From contig JBEBXQ010000189.1 in assembly GCA_040391535.1 (NCBI GenBank), positions 1 through 6,124 on the forward strand: DNA of 6,124 nt, given 5' to 3'. This document shows positions 5,643 through 6,124 of this stretch, in pieces (positions within the stretch are counted from its first letter, which is position 1; each line of letters starts with the position of its first letter). The notes under the pieces are model-generated. The model searched no databases. It saw only the letters and a list, made by a program, of their open reading frames with translations, and had not been told where the DNA came from. The DNA comes from JBEBXQ01 sp040391535 (lineage in GTDB: Bacteria; Bacteroidota; Bacteroidia; Cytophagales; Spirosomataceae). Both the position numbers and the translations under genes were made by a program.

Positions 5643-6124
5643 ATGAAAATTATTCATACAGCCGACTGGCATCTGGGGAAGCAGCTGCACAAATACAGCC
5701 TGGAAGAAGATCACCGCTTATTTCTGGACTGGCTGGCCGAGACCATTATTGACCGGAAAACTGACCTGCTGCTGGTTTCCGGAGATATTTTTGATACCGC
5801 TTTCCCATCCAACAGTGCTTTAAACCAATATTACCTTTTCCTCCAGAAGCTGATCGGCACATCATGTAAAGTAGTCATTACCGGAGGTAATCATGATTCG
5901 CCGGGAGTTTTAAATGCGCCCAGAGAAATCCTTGATTTTCTCCACATTAAAATCGCCGGTTGCATTCCGGAGGATCCGGCAAAGGCATTGTTTCCCTTTG
6001 AAGACCTGGGTATTGCTGTAGCGGCAGTGCCTTTCCTTCGGGAAACCGATTTGCGCCGGTCAGTTTCCGGACAGCATTATGACAGCCGTCAGGAAGCCAT
6101 CAGAGCAGGTATTAAAGGACATTA
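5643..6124 (+). CDS. sbcD: SbcD, nuclease subunit of the SbcCD complex (5' part only)
   Basis: The first 160 codons of SbcD, cut by the right edge; the full protein is usually about 380-420 residues. SbcD, the bacterial counterpart of Mre11, is the Mn2+-dependent nuclease that with the SMC-like ATPase SbcC opens hairpins and degrades protein-blocked or palindromic DNA ends. Visible phosphoesterase motifs: Asp-8 and His-10 in HTADWHLGK, Gly-47/Asp-48 in VSGDIFD, and GNHDSP at 82-87 with Asn-83 and His-84. HTADWHLGK and LLVSGDIFDTA are typical of SbcD rather than of general phosphoesterases. The later His motifs lie outside the window. The start ATG is 29 bases after the kdsC stop, with AT-rich sequence and no SD. 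sbcC would be expected next, but cannot be seen. Confidence 0.95.
   Translation, partial: MKIIHTADWHLGKQLHKYSLEEDHRLFLDWLAETIIDRKTDLLLVSGDIFDTAFPSNSALNQYYLFLQKLIGTSCKVVITGGNHDSPGVLNAPREILDFLHIKIAGCIPEDPAKALFPFEDLGIAVAAVPFLRETDLRRSVSGQHYDSRQEAIRAGIKGH

Noticed and set aside
1..6124. Mobile element, defence island or CRISPR signature
   Set aside because: No transposase, integrase, direct-repeat array or tRNA-linked repeat is visible; SbcD is a common core repair protein and does not by itself mark a defence system.

Overview
The window looks like ordinary chromosomal DNA of a member of the Bacteroidota, probably a Cytophagales-type genome. This is inferred from four things: protein sequence character, AT-rich start regions almost without Shine-Dalgarno (SD) sequences, two upstream elements of the TAnnTTTG type (the Bacteroidota -7 box), and a KdsC-family phosphatase of the kind used by lipopolysaccharide-bearing bacteria. 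By eye the base composition is moderate and even. I see no insertion sequence, phage gene, CRISPR array, tRNA or rRNA.

Left part, minus strand (positions 1-3282). Read in the direction of transcription, the order is a double-ATPase ABC protein of the ModF type (3282-1807), peptide chain release factor 2 (prfB, 1686-612) and a small exported or membrane protein of unknown function (604-140). prfB is split in two frames and must be read through a +1 programmed frameshift at CTT TGA C (1629-1623). An SD-like stimulator sits just upstream of the shift, so the full protein is 357 residues rather than the 307 of the longest single-frame reading. The first 139 bases hold a hairpin that may terminate a plus-strand gene lying off the left edge.

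Middle (3283-3422). This is a divergent intergenic region. It carries a good Bacteroidota promoter for the ABC gene and a three-codon minigene (Met-Lys-Lys-stop) just ahead of that gene.

Right part, plus strand (3423-6124). Four closely spaced genes (gaps of 24, 31 and 29 bases) look like one operon: a Tat-exported calcineurin-like metallophosphoesterase, a Rossmann-like/DUF2520 dinucleotide-binding protein, a KdsC-family HAD phosphatase, and the start of sbcD, the nuclease subunit of the SbcCD DNA-repair complex, which runs off the right edge. The gene products do not form an obvious single pathway; the cluster looks like a housekeeping operon.

I did not find a convincing new biological system. 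The points most worth a second look are the intact RF2 frameshift in a lineage that rarely uses SD pairing, the ABC protein whose first ATPase half lacks its catalytic Glu and switch His, the minigene in front of that ABC gene, and the uncharacterised small protein directly behind prfB.
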